A DNA stretch of 64,000 nt from Rhizophagus irregularis (GCF_026210795.1 NC_089451.1:3270001-3334000), one strand, 5' to 3'; positions 12,442-24,381 are shown, counted from the stretch's first letter. The notes: a model not told the origin generated them from the letters alone. Numbers and translations are program-made.

Positions 12442-12529
12442 AGTTATTTCACGGAGTCACTGGAATATCATGATTTTCACGGCTGCGCCGTGAAAATCAT
12501 TGATATCCACAGTTCCCCGTGAAATAACT
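12442..12529. repeat. 88-bp near-perfect palindrome
   Basis: The two arms read inward from AGTTATTTCACGG / CCGTGAAATAACT and meet at a perfect 14-bp stem (ATGATTTTCACGGC) around a TGC loop at about 12486. Only a few mismatches occur in between. It could be a fold-back element or the fused ends of two elements. Confidence 0.8.
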
Positions 12530-12544
12530 ATTACATAAAGAATA

Positions 12545-12706
12545 TTAAATTTTACTGATAAACCTTACGACATCTTTGTTAAATTCTTTGGCCTTTTCCC
12601 ATAAAATACAATGTCCAGATTCTTTATAAATAATGGTTTCAACATTTTGACCTAAAGAAGAAAAATAAAGGCCATTTTCCATACTGTTAAGCCAGTTCTT
12701 GTATGC
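12545..12706 (-). pseudogene. Orphan C-terminal piece of an alpha/beta-hydrolase
   Basis: On the minus strand a 54-codon frame closes with TAA at 12545-12547. It encodes the typical end of the fold: a beta strand (Val-Glu-Thr-Ile-Ile-Tyr), then Ser-Gly-His with the catalytic histidine position, then Glu-Lys-Ala-Lys-Glu-Phe and an amphipathic C-terminal helix. Upstream the frame hits a stop, and neither the nucleophile elbow nor the rest of the fold is present in the window. It is a truncated relic or a last exon separated from its gene. The substrate cannot be inferred. Confidence 0.6.
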
Positions 12707-12709
12707 TTA

Positions 12710-13350
12710 TAAAAATAAGCGTATGGGTATATGGTAAGCAGAAGGATTAGTGGGTAAAATAAATGTTAATAAATATAAATGAACGCGTGGTGAAATAAAT
12801 TATATAAAAACAATAGTAAATGTATCACTGTCGATCAATTTACGAAGGTTACACAATAAACAAAATGAAATTTCAGTCAAATGCGAATACGGTATTGCAC
12901 ACACGGGCATATACACTCAGACGCAAAAGTTGACTCACAAATGTAACAAACTATAAAATAAACACTGAGATAATTTATTAAAATATAACAGAATTATCTG
13001 ACATTTACATCAATTTAGAACGCATGTATTTATAACAATAATTTCTATGCTAATCATGTTAAAAATATTAAATAAATGCTATATATTTAACAAATGTAAT
13101 ATGTTAAATATGTGTTATATGTTGCATATGTTATATATGTTAAATATGTTGCATATGTTAAACATGTTTAACATATTAAACATTTGTAACATTTGCAACA
13201 TTCGTAACATGATCGTCAGTCACATGATTATTCGATTGACAATACCAAATACATCATTTTCTGCAATGATATGTAAAGAAGGTATAGTTAAAGTACTATA
13301 AAATTCTCCTACATTGAACGGAACTTATAAAGAATGATAAAATAAATAAA
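12710..13350. repeat. Intergenic with an ATGTTAAAT-type tandem repeat
   Basis: At about 13045-13205 short units alternating ATGTTAAAT and ATGTTGCAT are repeated many times and give spurious frames rich in Met, Leu and Asn. Nothing else is recognised in this stretch. Confidence 0.6.
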
Positions 13351-13952
13351 CTAATTGCCAATCCGCCACTCAACGATACAAAATTGATTAGTAGATCCGT
13401 CGCAAGTTCTTATATAAATGACGTCGATCGGCACATTTCAACTCTGATTTTGTCCTACATAAGTCATGCTTAATGTAACCATACTTTACCAATCAAATAA
13501 TGCAAAACGTGAATATGTCACAAAAAAAAAATTTTTTTTCATTTGCTATAAAATTTAAAGAGTTTACTATGGAGGAAGTCACCATTCCAGCTCATATTTT
13601 AGGTAACTTTACACGAATTTTGCAAATTTTACAAGGTTTTTTTGCATTATTATTATATAATATATGGTATATTCTTGCTTAGATTAACAAAATAATGTTT
13701 TAAAAAAAAGAAAATAAAAAAATTTTTTTTTTTTTTTTTGGCGATGTTTTAATTTTACCAGTTTTATAAAACTATACCTAAGTAATGTAACACCTTTTTT
13801 TAATGTATTTTTAGGGCATTTATATTACAACAAAACGTTTTTAAACTTGTGCAAACACCATTCAGAAGCAATAGTATTTAATATAAAAATGTCCGACGAG
13901 ATTAATTATAGATTGCCGATCATTTTGTATCGCTGAGTGGCAAATTAGCAAT
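13351..13952. repeat. TIR element of about 600 bp
   Basis: The left end (around GCCACTCAACGATACAAAAT) is matched in inverse by the right end (around TTTGTATCGCTGAGTGGC), with identity continuing imperfectly for over 50 bp. A 60-codon frame at 13500-13682 lies inside but has no recognisable domain. Confidence 0.65.
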
Positions 13953-13959
13953 TAAATAA

Positions 13960-14742
13960 ATAAAAATTAATTTTTAAATATAAAAAAAAAATAAATCAAA
14001 GAAAAAATTACTTTGTACTTACTAGAACCTGACTTACGATATTCAAAAGAGGCTGTAACAGAATTACTACCTAAAACAAAGAAAGAATGCGAAAGCATTC
14101 TGGACAAAAAAAAATTTAAAAAAATCCAGTAAATGAAGAACCTTATTTTACCTTTTCGAAATGAAGCTATCTAAAGAGTTCCAAAATGATCTCATTCCTA
14201 AAAATTAAGTAAAAAGCAAATAATCTGATGCGTCAACCGACATTAAACATCTTTATATATCCCAAAGTCACTGTTTCTAGAATAAACTAGCTGAAAGATT
14301 TAAATAAAAAAAAATATTAGTAAAAATATGTTATCAAGCTGCGGAGATAAAGTAAATTCTTTCTTGTTAATTTTCTTGATATGTAGTAAAGTGTCGCAAG
14401 TTTCAATTTATAGCTTCTTACTGACTTACTTTAATTAACGATGACTCCATCTAACAAATTTAGCATCATTATCAATGAATGAGAAAATCACCATAAAATT
14501 CAGCTATTGCTATTGTCATTTTTGAATTTATAGATAGAAATTGTTCATTTTAAAAGTTTTTTGTAAGCCCAGAAAGCTAAATAGTTGCGAATTAGTAAGT
14601 TACAGAAAGTAATTAATTAATTTCAGTAATAATATTAAATAAAGAAATTATTTACAATAAAATTCAATACCTTATTCAATAAATTTGAAATTATTATTTT
14701 CCATGAAAATAAGAATTTATAATATCTTTTAAGGTCTGTGTA
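13960..14742. repeat. Segmental duplication, upstream segment, copy B
   Basis: 14330-14640 matches 6020-6240 and 25928-26220 (TATCAAGCTGCGGAGAT, the TCTTGATATGTA block and the CAGAAAGCTAAATAGTTGCG block). Copies B and C share parts missing from A. No gene is seen in 13960-14330. Confidence 0.65.
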
Positions 14743-15204
14743 ATGTAGGGATGGTAAAACTTGAGAAGGAGCAGCTCGAGCACGATATTGGAGTCGGCTC
14801 ACAGTGTCCAGCTCGGTTCGGTTCAGAACCATTTGTATCACGTGACGTTATATAATTTCCAATGGGGAATCTTAACCTGTTCCAGGGGGTATACGCTTCT
14901 TATCCTGTTCCCCTGCATCAGCCACATCAGCCCCAGCCACATGGATTTATTTGTTGTTTACCAGTTATCATTATACGCAATACGCGCGCACTCTCTTTCT
15001 TTTCCTTTCCCACTTTCTTTTCCTTTTTCTTTTTTTTATTTTTTAAATATTTTAAAAGCTTTAAAAAGTTAGATAATATTTAATATTGACTTGGATATGA
15101 AGTATTATTTATAAAGTTGTGAATATTTTTCACATTTAACACTTTATTTTTGATAACAGACGCGTTTTTTATCTAAAATTTATTACATATAATTTTACAA
15201 ATAA

Positions 15205-15740
15205 TCTGACTTTTATCAAATAAGCAAAGCTGTTTAACAGGTATGGAACTATTAAAAATTAATTTTCACCAAGCTAGCTTTGATATTTATGAAGCTATAC
15301 TTATTTTTTGTTATATTTTCGTGCAGATACTTCGTGGCGTAATTTAAGCAATTTTGCCAAACAAAACTGGCCTTTATTGAATAAGTAAAGTTGTTTACGA
15401 GGTATAGAACTACTTGTATATTAATTTTCATCAGGTTAGCTTGAATATTCGTGAAGTTATGCTAATTTTTTGTAATATATTCGTGCAGATATTTTATGGC
15501 GTAATTTAAGCACTTTGGTCAAACAAAACTGGCCTTTATTGATTAAGTAAAGTTGTTTAATGGGTATGGAACTACTTAGATATGAATTTTCACCAAGCTA
15601 GCATGGATGTTTGTGAAGTTATATTTATTTTTTGCAATGGAATTTACTGTGCGCGTATATATATTTATATTTTGTAACATAATTTCAACACTTTAGTTAA
15701 ACTAAACCGGCTTTTGTCAATACATAAAATTGTTCAGTAA
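15205..15740. repeat. Tandem repeat, period about 162 bp, three to four copies
   Basis: Units start at GCAAAGCTG (15224), GTAAAGTTG (15385) and GTAAAGTTG (15547), with a degraded fourth at about 15723. Each contains GGTATGGAACTA, a TTTTCACCAAGCTAGC block and TTCGTGCAGATA. Non-coding. Confidence 0.75.
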
Positions 15741-16218
15741 GTCTACTGAATACTAATTTTTTCAATTAACTTGAATATTTATGAATGAATAAAAGTATTT
15801 CTTGGTTTTCTATAAAAATTTTTCGTATTTTATTTTTTATTAAATTTAATAAAATACATATTAAACATTTTATTTTAATTTGAAATGTAATGTAATATTA
15901 AAAATATTAAAAATATTAAAGATATTGAAATTTTTCTTTTTTTTTTGTTAAATATGAAATTAAAATATTTTTGAAGTTTTGCATTTTTTTCGCGCGAACG
16001 AAAAATATTTCTAAGGCAAATGTTGCACAAAAAAAAACATCCAATAAATTTTATGGCTGATAATTTCAATTTTAAACCAATCATATTTAAGGAAAAGGGG
16101 GGTACAGGATAATAATCTATACCCGGGGTACAGGTTAAGGATCCCCTTTCCAATGTACTGTATTCCAAAAAGGAAAATTCATGTGCCAATCATTTAATTC
16201 TGGCCGGAATTAAGAATT

Positions 16219-16466
16219 TATTACTGCTGATTTCATAATGTACGGGACACTTGGCAAATTTCAAATTTTGCCGAGAGTTGTCAGGTTGTCGGATTTGTCG
16301 GTAGCTAATCAGCCAATCAATTACACTTTGGATCAAAAAAAGCTATCACGTGATATTAGATAATCATGTGTTCGTTATTTTTTTCAATTTGCCGAACAGG
16401 AGACAACCGGCAACTCTCGGCGTAAAAATTTGCAAGTGTCCTGTACATTATGAAATCAGCTGTAAT
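16219..16466. repeat. MITE-like element nested in the larger element
   Basis: The left end (TTACTGCTGATTTCATAATG) is inverted at the right end (CATTATGAAATCAGCTGTAA). A second inner pair (GCCGAGAGTTG / CAACTCTCGGC) strengthens the hairpin. About 248 bp without an ORF. Confidence 0.75.
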
Positions 16467-17079
16467 TTGCTAATTATAGACTTGAGCCGGTTTATTTAAC
16501 TTTAACCGTTCCTTGAATTACTGTAACAATGTATTTATTTTATTAAAGAATTAAATAAATCATAAAATTATTTTAAATAGTTTACAAAAGTATGTTTTAT
16601 TAAAATTTGTTATTACTATTAATATTAATATTATTATTATTATTTACTATTATTAATTTTATCTATTATTATTTGAGTATTGCGAATTTTGGAAATTTCG
16701 CGTAGTAAATTATAGTGATCCTTTTTTTCAAATATTAAATTTTGATTTTTTATTTTTTTATTAATATTTAATTTAATAACGTTAAAAAGAATGTTTTTTT
16801 TGTTATAAAAAACTTGAATTGGTTGATTAATTTGATCGTAATAAAAAGAGAAAGGAACTTTAATTCCAAAGTCTAGTTCGAAGTCAAGATAAGAAAGGCA
16901 TTACTATCCAAAATCTGCACCTATTGCATACTCTACTTTTATGACACAACAAAAAAATACCCAAACCAGAATCAAAGTTCTAAAAAAATAAAAAGAATGA
17001 AAGACAGTCTTTGACGAATAGCCAGTACAAATCGAAATCTAAGAAAAAAGAAAAAAAATTCTATAAAGGCAAGTCCTGA

Positions 17080-17360
17080 ACTGGTCAATTCAGGCAACCC
17101 GTCGGGTTGGCCAAAAATTCTGGGTCATCAGCAGCATTAATTAATTGAAAAAAAATATATAAAAAAGTTTATTTTCAATTAACGTCAAACCCGACACTTT
17201 TTAGCCAAAAAAATAAAAAAAAGTTTTTTTCAAACCCGGCGTTTTTCGCTGAAAAACTCAGAAAACCTTTTTTTTTTAATTAAAAACGTCGAACACGACG
17301 TTTTTTAGCTAAAAAAATGAAAAATAAATTTTTTTTTACTGTTATTAAAAACGTCGAACC
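17080..17360. repeat. Degenerate repeat around CGTCGAACCCGACG
   Basis: Three to four decayed units contain a CGTCGAAC / GACGTTTTT motif followed by TAGCTAAAAAAAT and poly-A or poly-T. They form part of the right half of the TAGGGATGG element. Confidence 0.5.
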
Positions 17361-17790
17361 GTTTGAGTCACTTTGAGTCGGTTTGAGTCGGTTTAGACTG
17401 AGCCGCTCCAAGTCGGTTTAATCACTCTATTGAGCTGGAGCCGATCCGATGAGCTGCTCCCATCCCTATTACACATGCCTGGTTACTATATAGTAGGCTC
17501 ATATTTAATAGTAAATCACGATTCACGAACTGACATTTATGATTAAAAAATATTCATTCAAGAAAAATTCCATTTAATTAAAATGTTATACAATAATCTG
17601 GAAATCATTTACTCAGATTTAACTCGTGATAATAAAATTCGTTGTAGCATTAATTTTTTCGTATTTAAAAATTTTAAGTCATTAATAACGATATTATAGT
17701 GCTAAAAAATCGTCAAATTATGTCATGAACTTGGAAAGATTTAATAAGAAAACAATATATTGGAAATAATTATATTAGAAAGGTGTTGTA

Positions 17791-19079
17791 CAGTCGGGTC
17801 CGAAAGTGATGCCCAATTTTGTACGGTGTTACGATACACAAAATTTACATTATTTATACCCCCTTTTTTTTATTTTTAAATGTTTTTCTCACAATTTCAT
17901 AACCTAATAAACGCGTTGCAAAGTTAAAAAAATAATGTCACATAGAACTGAGTTAACTTCTCAAGATAAAGGAAAAATACTAGCATATATGGAGAATTTT
18001 AACCCTGCACAAATAGCAAGAAAAATTGGTCGTGACCCCACCACAATAAGAAGAATTATTGACAGATACAAGAAGACAGGGAAAACTGAAAATTTACCTA
18101 GATCGGGGCGTCCACCTGCTCTCAATAATAATGAGAAAAATGCACTCATAAACAAAGTTACACAAGATCGACGCGAACCTTTACATGAAGTCATTAATAC
18201 ATTAGATTTAAATTGCAGCCTTACAACTGCTAAAAGAGCATTACATAGTGTTGGAATTTATTCCCATGTTGCTGCAAAAAAACCCTTTATCTCAGAAAAG
18301 CATGCATTAGCTCGTATTAGTTGGTGTGAAAAATATAAAGAAAAAACAGCTTATGATTGGGCACAAGTTATTTTCTCAGATGAATCAAGTGTTGAGATTG
18401 GCAAGCAGTCACGACAAATAAGAGTTTGGAGACACACAGGGGAAAGGTTTAACACTGAATGCTTGACACCTATCTTTAAAAGTGGTCGAAAATCAGTCAT
18501 GGTTTGGGGATGTTTTGCAGGAGGGATAAAAGGGCCATTAATTTTTTGTGATGAAAATAAAGAAGGAAATGAAAAAATCAATTCAAATACTTACATTAGA
18601 ATCCTAAATTCATATCTGTATCCATTTCAGCATACAGTTCATGAGTTAACAGGAAGGGCTGCAATTTTTCAACAGGATAATGCACCCATACATACCGCGA
18701 AAATAACCAAGGATTGGTTGAAGAAGAATAAAATTGTGGTTATTGATTGGCCGGCAAATTCTCCCGATCTAAATCCAATAGAAAACATCTGGAAGCAGTT
18801 AAAGGACAATATCCAGAGTTGTAAAGTCTTTCCAAGAACTGTGGATGAACTTAAAGTTGCACTAAGTGAAGAATGGGAAAATTTGGATTGCTCCATTTTT
18901 GAAGAGGTTGTTGCTTCAATGCCACAAAGAATAAATGCAGTACTAGAAGCAAGGGGAGGGCCAACACATTATTAACCATTTTTAGTAATTATTTTTTATG
19001 TGAATTTTAATGAAAATCAATAAAGTTTTGCCATTTTTGGCATTAATTTTAAATCGGGCGTCACTTTCGGACGTGACTG
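17791..19079 (+). mobile_element. Complete Tc1-type DNA transposon
   Basis: The 1289-bp element starts CAGTCGGGTCCGAAAGTGA and ends TCACTTTCGGACGTGACTG, flanked by TA on both sides (17789-17790 and 19080-19081). The paralogous site at 6513 in copy A has a single TA in TTGTACATAAC, so it shows the uninterrupted target. The element carries one full transposase ORF. Confidence 0.92.
17935..18975 (+). CDS. Tc1-type DD34E transposase, intact
   Basis: This 346-aa single-exon protein cuts and pastes the surrounding element. The N-terminus (about 1-115) holds the paired-like helix-turn-helix DNA-binding region, including Ala-Arg-Lys-Ile-Gly-Arg-Asp and a Gly-Arg-Pro-Pro hook near residue 60. The catalytic triad is visible: Asp149 in Phe-Ser-Asp-Glu-Ser, Asp248 in Gln-Gln-Asp-Asn-Ala-Pro, and Glu283 in Asn-Pro-Ile-Glu-Asn. 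The last two are separated by 34 residues, which is the Tc1 spacing. Length is normal for the family and no stop or frameshift interrupts it, so it may be functional. The ATG lies 145 bp inside the left end; the stop is 104 bp from the right end. Confidence 0.95.
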   Translation: MSHRTELTSQDKGKILAYMENFNPAQIARKIGRDPTTIRRIIDRYKKTGKTENLPRSGRPPALNNNEKNALINKVTQDRREPLHEVINTLDLNCSLTTAKRALHSVGIYSHVAAKKPFISEKHALARISWCEKYKEKTAYDWAQVIFSDESSVEIGKQSRQIRVWRHTGERFNTECLTPIFKSGRKSVMVWGCFAGGIKGPLIFCDENKEGNEKINSNTYIRILNSYLYPFQHTVHELTGRAAIFQQDNAPIHTAKITKDWLKKNKIVVIDWPANSPDLNPIENIWKQLKDNIQSCKVFPRTVDELKVALSEEWENLDCSIFEEVVASMPQRINAVLEARGGPTHY

Positions 19080-19166
19080 TACATAACATAATAATATTTA
19101 AAAATTTAAAACATTCTACCGTTCGTTAATGATAATCCGAAATCGTAACCGGCATGTGTAACCGGT

Positions 19167-19730
19167 GTAATGCCGTAATTTACTTAGTAAAATCAATTAT
19201 GGGGCGCAGTTTGACATTTAGAATTAGTGTATAAATTTTTAATAGTTTAAAATTGTATGACATTTAAATGTCGTTAAACTGGTAGATCATTTTTAAAGTA
19301 TTATATCAGGTGATTAGGATTATCAGGTGATTCAAGTTGCAGATCATTTCGAAAGAGAACATTCATATTTGGCAAGTGATTTGAAGGTTAAAAAACGAAG
19401 GAAAATTTAAAATTTCAAAAACATGAAAAATGATAAGTACTGAAGTAGACAGTTCGTTTGAAAATAAAATTTTTGGAAATTAAAATTTTTGGTTTTGCCA
19501 CAAAACATAGTGTTAGAAGGCGCAGGATACTTCTTGGAGAAAGTATTTTTAGATTTATATAAATAGTAGCAAATTTGAACTTTGTGAAAATCCATGGATA
19601 CGAATTTGGGATTTATTTAGATAAATATTTAGGTTATATTTAATATTGTTAAACCAAGCATATATTGTATTTATTTATATTATTAATAAAGAATTATTTA
19701 AGGTGATTTATAACGGGCTTAGGTCTTACA
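19167..19730. mobile_element. Solo LTR, diverged relative of the LTRs at 45756 and 55650
   Basis: Begins TGTAATGCCGTA and ends CTTACA. It shares with the full-length element the blocks GGGGCGCAGT, TTAGTGTATAAA and AACCAAGCATAT, as well as TATTAATAAAGA near the 3' end. It is flanked by CCGG (19163-19166) and CTGG (19731-19734). The homologous position in copy A (6567-6570) has one CCGG, so a 4-bp target duplication with one later change explains the flanks. No internal region remains, which implies LTR-LTR recombination. Confidence 0.85.
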
Positions 19731-20009
19731 CTGGCAAATAAAGTGATGCTAGGATCGTTACTAAATGTAAATGTCACATGATCGTCGATTATTACTCGTA
19801 TGTACAGTGTTGTTGCCATACACAGAAATTGTGGTGTATGTACTCTGATAAATATTTTGTTGTGTATTACAGTCTTTAAATAAAAAAAAATGGCAATACT
19901 ACAATGGAATGGAGGTCATACAAAACTCTAATATAAATTATATAATTACAATGAGCTCTTAATTTATTCATATTTTTTGGACTTAGTGTTTTTTAGCGAG
20001 AAATAAAAA

Positions 20010-23000
20010 ATGGAAGGAAATTCAAACCAGGTGAATAAATTTTGTACGAATATTGGATATTTTGTTTAATTAAGATAATTAATAAGCTTACTTTATATTA
20101 CAACTATATATAGAATGGAAGTTCATCATCTGGTAAAAGTTCCATCGAGTTCAGACTACCTCTGCTTGAAAACATATCCAATACTAATTGTATCCTTCTT
20201 GAGTTAGAACAAGATGGATTTATTACACCTGATAAAAAGGCGGAAGAACTTATTAAAAATTTATCAAAATTAAAATATCTATTCGCTCTTAAATTACTTT
20301 TTGAAAATCCATTTAACCAATTTTCAGATGAAGTTCTTCGAAATTCTTTGGTTGCATTAGCAGATCCGACGCATTTTGATTATTATGGAAAACAGAGTAT
20401 GATCAGACTAGAATTACATATTCGTACCTGGATTGCTGTGTTGGAAAAGATTTGTGTAACACCAATGCGTTTAAGTAAAAAGCTTCGAGATAAAGCTTAT
20501 AGCTCTTTAGCAAAATTTGCAGAAATTCATAAAAAAACAACTCAAGTAATGCAAGAAGGAATTGATAATAATTTTAGGTCTGGATTTAATCAATTCAATC
20601 AATTACATGATAATAAAGAAGATAAAGGTATTATAAATAAACAAAATTATAATATTGACTTCTTATTAATTCATTTACGAGATACATTACATAGTTTACG
20701 TGATGATGAGACTTGGTTTCAAGAAATTATACGAAGAACCAAGGAAGTACTTAAGACTGCATTGAATATTACACCAGGAGTCTTATCAACACTAGCACCC
20801 GGGGTTCCTCTTCCAAATGATAATTGTTCGATCTTATCGATGCTCACTCAATTACGTAAGGGATTAAATTTTAAATATCCAGTAGCGTCTTATTATATAG
20901 ATTGGAGAATTATGTTGATAATTCAACATAATTTATTCAACTGGTCTGGTGGTACTGAAAATATAATTAGTAAAAAATTTCAAGAAATGGTATTAATGGA
21001 ATATTTTTGGAGTTATCTAGAAAAAGAATGGAGTAACGTTTCTGAAAATTCTATTTTAGATTCTCAATCAAAATTTGATGAAGTATCAAATAAACTTGTT
21101 AAAGTTTTAAGAAATACTGGAAGTTTCATCAATGGTCTTTCTGAAAATGAACCTCTTGCTTTACCACATACTTTATGGTTTGGAATATTAGATCTTGCAC
21201 AAAACCTTATTCAAAGATCCACTCTAAAATCCACTCATGGTCTTTGTTATTATTTAGCAATTGAATCACTTAACAGAGCTCCAAGCAGTTTCATTCAATT
21301 TAAAGCAATTGAAATATTATTTCATTTACATAATATTAATAATCAAATGTTTTCATTGATTGAAATTGATTTTGATCAATACGTTCAAAAATTGAATGGT
21401 AACAGTTCAACAACAGAATCTTCAGAAAAATTCAAAAATTTATTAACATTTGTTAAAAAAAAATGCACAGATGAATTCAATCTATTAAATTATAATATTG
21501 AAAAAGGAAAGGGAAAGGGAAAAGAGAAAAATACAAACTTAACGAAAAACATTTCAAAATTGGGTGAAATTTTAGAAATGATTGCAAATGAAATGACTTG
21601 CCCAATTGGTCATGAACCAACAGACAAATTATGTGTTTTAAAATGTCAACATATATTATCATTTAATAGTTTAAAAAAATTGAAACAAAAAAATTGCCCT
21701 GAATGTAGAGAAAATATTGAAGATAATGATATTAGATATTTACCACAGAATGTTATTTACAAACATTTGTATTCACAATTTTTTGAATCAGGACATATTT
21801 TACCTTCAACTGAAAAAGAAGATTCAACAAATATTAACCATTATGATAGTGATTCAAGTGATTCAGAAGTTGATCTTATATTAACTAAGAAAAAGAAATT
21901 TCTAAAAGTAATTAAATTTAATTCAAATATATCATTAAAATCAATATTTCAAATTGGAAGAAAACGGCATCAAACATATCTAAGTGCTATTCGAGAATTA
22001 AAAGAAAAAAATTATAAAAATGCTGAACATTGGTGTAAAGAATTCCTTAAAATATTTCCGAAAAGTTATTCCATGAGATGTATTTTAGCTTATACTTATA
22101 GATGTCTTAATGATTATAAACAAGCATATTTATATATAAATGAAGCTATTAAATTAAAAGGAATAAAACCAATTGCTTGGCATATTCGCGGAGAAATACA
22201 ATTTAAACAAGGAAATTATAATGATACAGTAAGAGATTTAACATATTGTAATGTTAAAACAAGTAATTCATATACAATGCTTGGAATTAGTTATTATAAT
22301 AATAATTATAGTGAATATGCTTTAAAAAATTTTAACATTGCATTACAAAATGATCCTGATAATTATTTATGTCTTAAGTATTGTGCTTATATTTATGAAA
22401 AGCAAGGAAAATTCTCAGATAATCTAAAGATGTTAGATAAATTGCTCAATATTGATGAGAAAGATTCATTAATTTTATGTTATTATGGAGAAATTCTAAG
22501 TAAAATGGAAAAGTATAATGATGCTATATTATATTTTACAGAAGCAGCTAATATAGATCCAGAAAATATTCATATTTTAAATAGAAGAGCAATAGGATAT
22601 TTTGCTCTTCAAGAATACAAAAAAGCTTTATCAGATTTTAATAGTGTCATACAGTTGGATAATTCAAATATTTTAGCATATTATTGTAAAGGATTAATAT
22701 ATATTATAATAATGGAAGATAATAGTAATTCTATGGCAGCATTTAAAAAATGCGTTGAATTGGATCCTAATAATGATATAGAAAAAATGTACTTGAAAGA
22801 TTCAAGCAATTATCTTTCTCAAATTTCTAATATTGATTATAATTTAAAGTGTTCACCAAATTATCATAATCTTATTGCTGAGATTAACCAATTTGCTAAT
22901 GTTAATCAATCCACTAATATTAATAATCATGATAAATCATTACTTTTTATGAGATGCAAAATAAATATTGAATTAGAAAAATATGAAGATGCAGCATCAG

Positions 23001-23914
23001 ATTTAGATAGATTGTTTGTTCCAAATGAAGATATCTTATTAGTTTATTTATTACAAAAATATTCAGATTTTTGGTTATACTTATGTAAATCATATTTTAA
23101 TAACTTTGTTCAACTTGGAATTACTAGTAATTATTTTGACCTTTATATGTATAGAGGTAAGTACATTCAAATTTAATAATATTCTGTAAACTAATCACTG
23201 CATTTTAATAGAATCAATTATTTATAGAACAAGGGATTTATTTTATGTCCAATCTTATGAAATTTAATTATAATTATCAATTTCAAAAAAGCAATTTAAA
23301 TAGGTAAATATTTTTATAATAGTACTATTTATGATTTAGATAATCATATATAAATTAATGATTCTAATAATTTGTTTTCAAGGCGTACATTATCTCTTAA
23401 AAACAATTTAAGATTACCCAAATTTTCTATTGCTGATATTTTTCCCACTGAAAAAAATTGCTATGACATAATTTGGAAAATAAATATCAAAAAAATAATT
23501 TCATCAGACTGTTTTATTAGATTTGTAGTTGAAAAAATTCCAGTAAGTGTAATTAACAACTAATATTTTCTTTATTTAATTTAATTAGTTAACAACAACT
23601 AATATGTGAATAATTCTATAATTTCAATTAAGATTTATATGGAAAATAGAGAAAAAAAACATGTCTTAACATATGAGGATTTATTAGAACTTGAGGGATT
23701 AGGTTGGATTTTATATGTGCCATTACGCTCCATATACCTAAATAAACATAATAAAATACAACTTTCAATTGAAACAAAAAAGGATTCTATTGACATGGTA
23801 TGCAATTTTATTCTCATTCTTTCAATATGCACAGTATACATGACAGAAAATAACATTGTCATTCCTTTATTTTCTATAGCAAATAGAATATGTAAGAATT
23901 ATTCCCAATTGTGA
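20010..23914 (+). CDS. RING-like/TPR protein, copy B
   Basis: Inferred exons: 20010-20030, 20114-23160, 23383-23542, 23633-23914, about 1169 aa, with the same exon pattern as copy A. The RING-like finger lies at about residues 503-538 (Cys-Pro-Ile-Gly-His, Cys-Val-Leu-Lys-Cys-Gln-His, Cys-Pro-Glu-Cys). A Gly-Lys-rich spacer precedes it and TPR-like helices follow to about residue 1000. The TPR region is more complete than in copy A, so this is probably closer to the ancestral form. As in copy A, exon 3 is reached in frame only through a GTACAT donor (23161). The likely role is ubiquitin ligation with TPR-mediated recruitment; this is inferred from the fold, and the degenerate zinc ligands could mean a non-catalytic scaffold. 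The upstream region has been remodelled by transposon insertions, the nearest ending 280 bp before the ATG. Confidence 0.78.
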
Positions 23915-24062
23915 TCGTAAAGAAAAAATTTATTTTCCTAAAATGGATCATTTAATACCGTCTTACACAAATAACATTCCTGAAACTTTTAAAGACAAGT
24001 ATTTTTTAAGGAAAGAAACAGAAAATTTGCTTGAATTAAAAGATATTATTAGTAGCTTATAA
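23915..24062 (+). other. Conserved 3' coding-like segment, +1 frame, copy B
   Basis: Past the exon 4 stop, a +1 frame stays open to TAA 24060-24062. It encodes Tyr-Phe-Pro-Lys, then Pro-Glu-Thr-Phe-Lys-Asp-Lys-Tyr-Phe-Leu-Arg-Lys and a Leu/Glu-rich end, nearly the same as copy A. The frame relation to exon 4 is the same in both copies although the joining sequence differs in length by 3 bases. Confidence 0.5.
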
Positions 24063-24172
24063 ATTATAATTAGTTACACTATGTACTGTATATTAAATAT
24101 CATCTCTAATAAATATTAAAAGTGGTTATAACTTATTTGTTTATATTTACTAGGAAACGGGAACCGTTGTAA

Positions 24173-24381
24173 GTCCGGAGCGAGGTATAATAATAAAGAT
24201 GTAGCGATATTCTATTAATTAGCAGCATAACGCCTTGGAATTCCGGTAATTTTCTGCTGATTAGCAGCATAACGCCTTGGAATTCCTGGACAGAGAAACT
24301 CACGTGATTGAAAATTTACACGTTATTTCCATAGATCATCATAGTGCGTAAACATATATAGTCCTTCGCTTCGCTCCGGAC
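24173..24381. repeat. MITE-like element with an internal direct repeat
   Basis: GTCCGGAGCGA at the left is inverted at the right end (TCGCTCCGGAC). Inside, the unit AGCAGCATAACGCCTTGGAA occurs twice about 40 bp apart. Confidence 0.7.

Larger units (their letters stand above)
14743..17469. mobile_element. TAGGGATGG-ended TIR element with nested elements inside
   Basis: The left end TAGGGATGG and right end CCATCCCTA are inverted, and the adjacent motifs GGAGCAGCTC (left) and GAGCTGCTCC (right) also pair. Inside are another inverted pair (around TTAACCTGT at 14872 and ACAGGTTAA at 16130), a tandem array (15205-15740) and a further MITE (16219-16466). No transposase is visible, so it is non-autonomous as it stands. 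The bases outside the ends (GTGTAAT / ATTACAC) are also inverted, so a target duplication could not be defined. Confidence 0.6.

Noticed and set aside
14761-15083. Overlapping ORFs at the left end of the TAGGGATGG element
   Set aside because: They run through inverted-repeat and T-rich sequence; no motif and no codon support.
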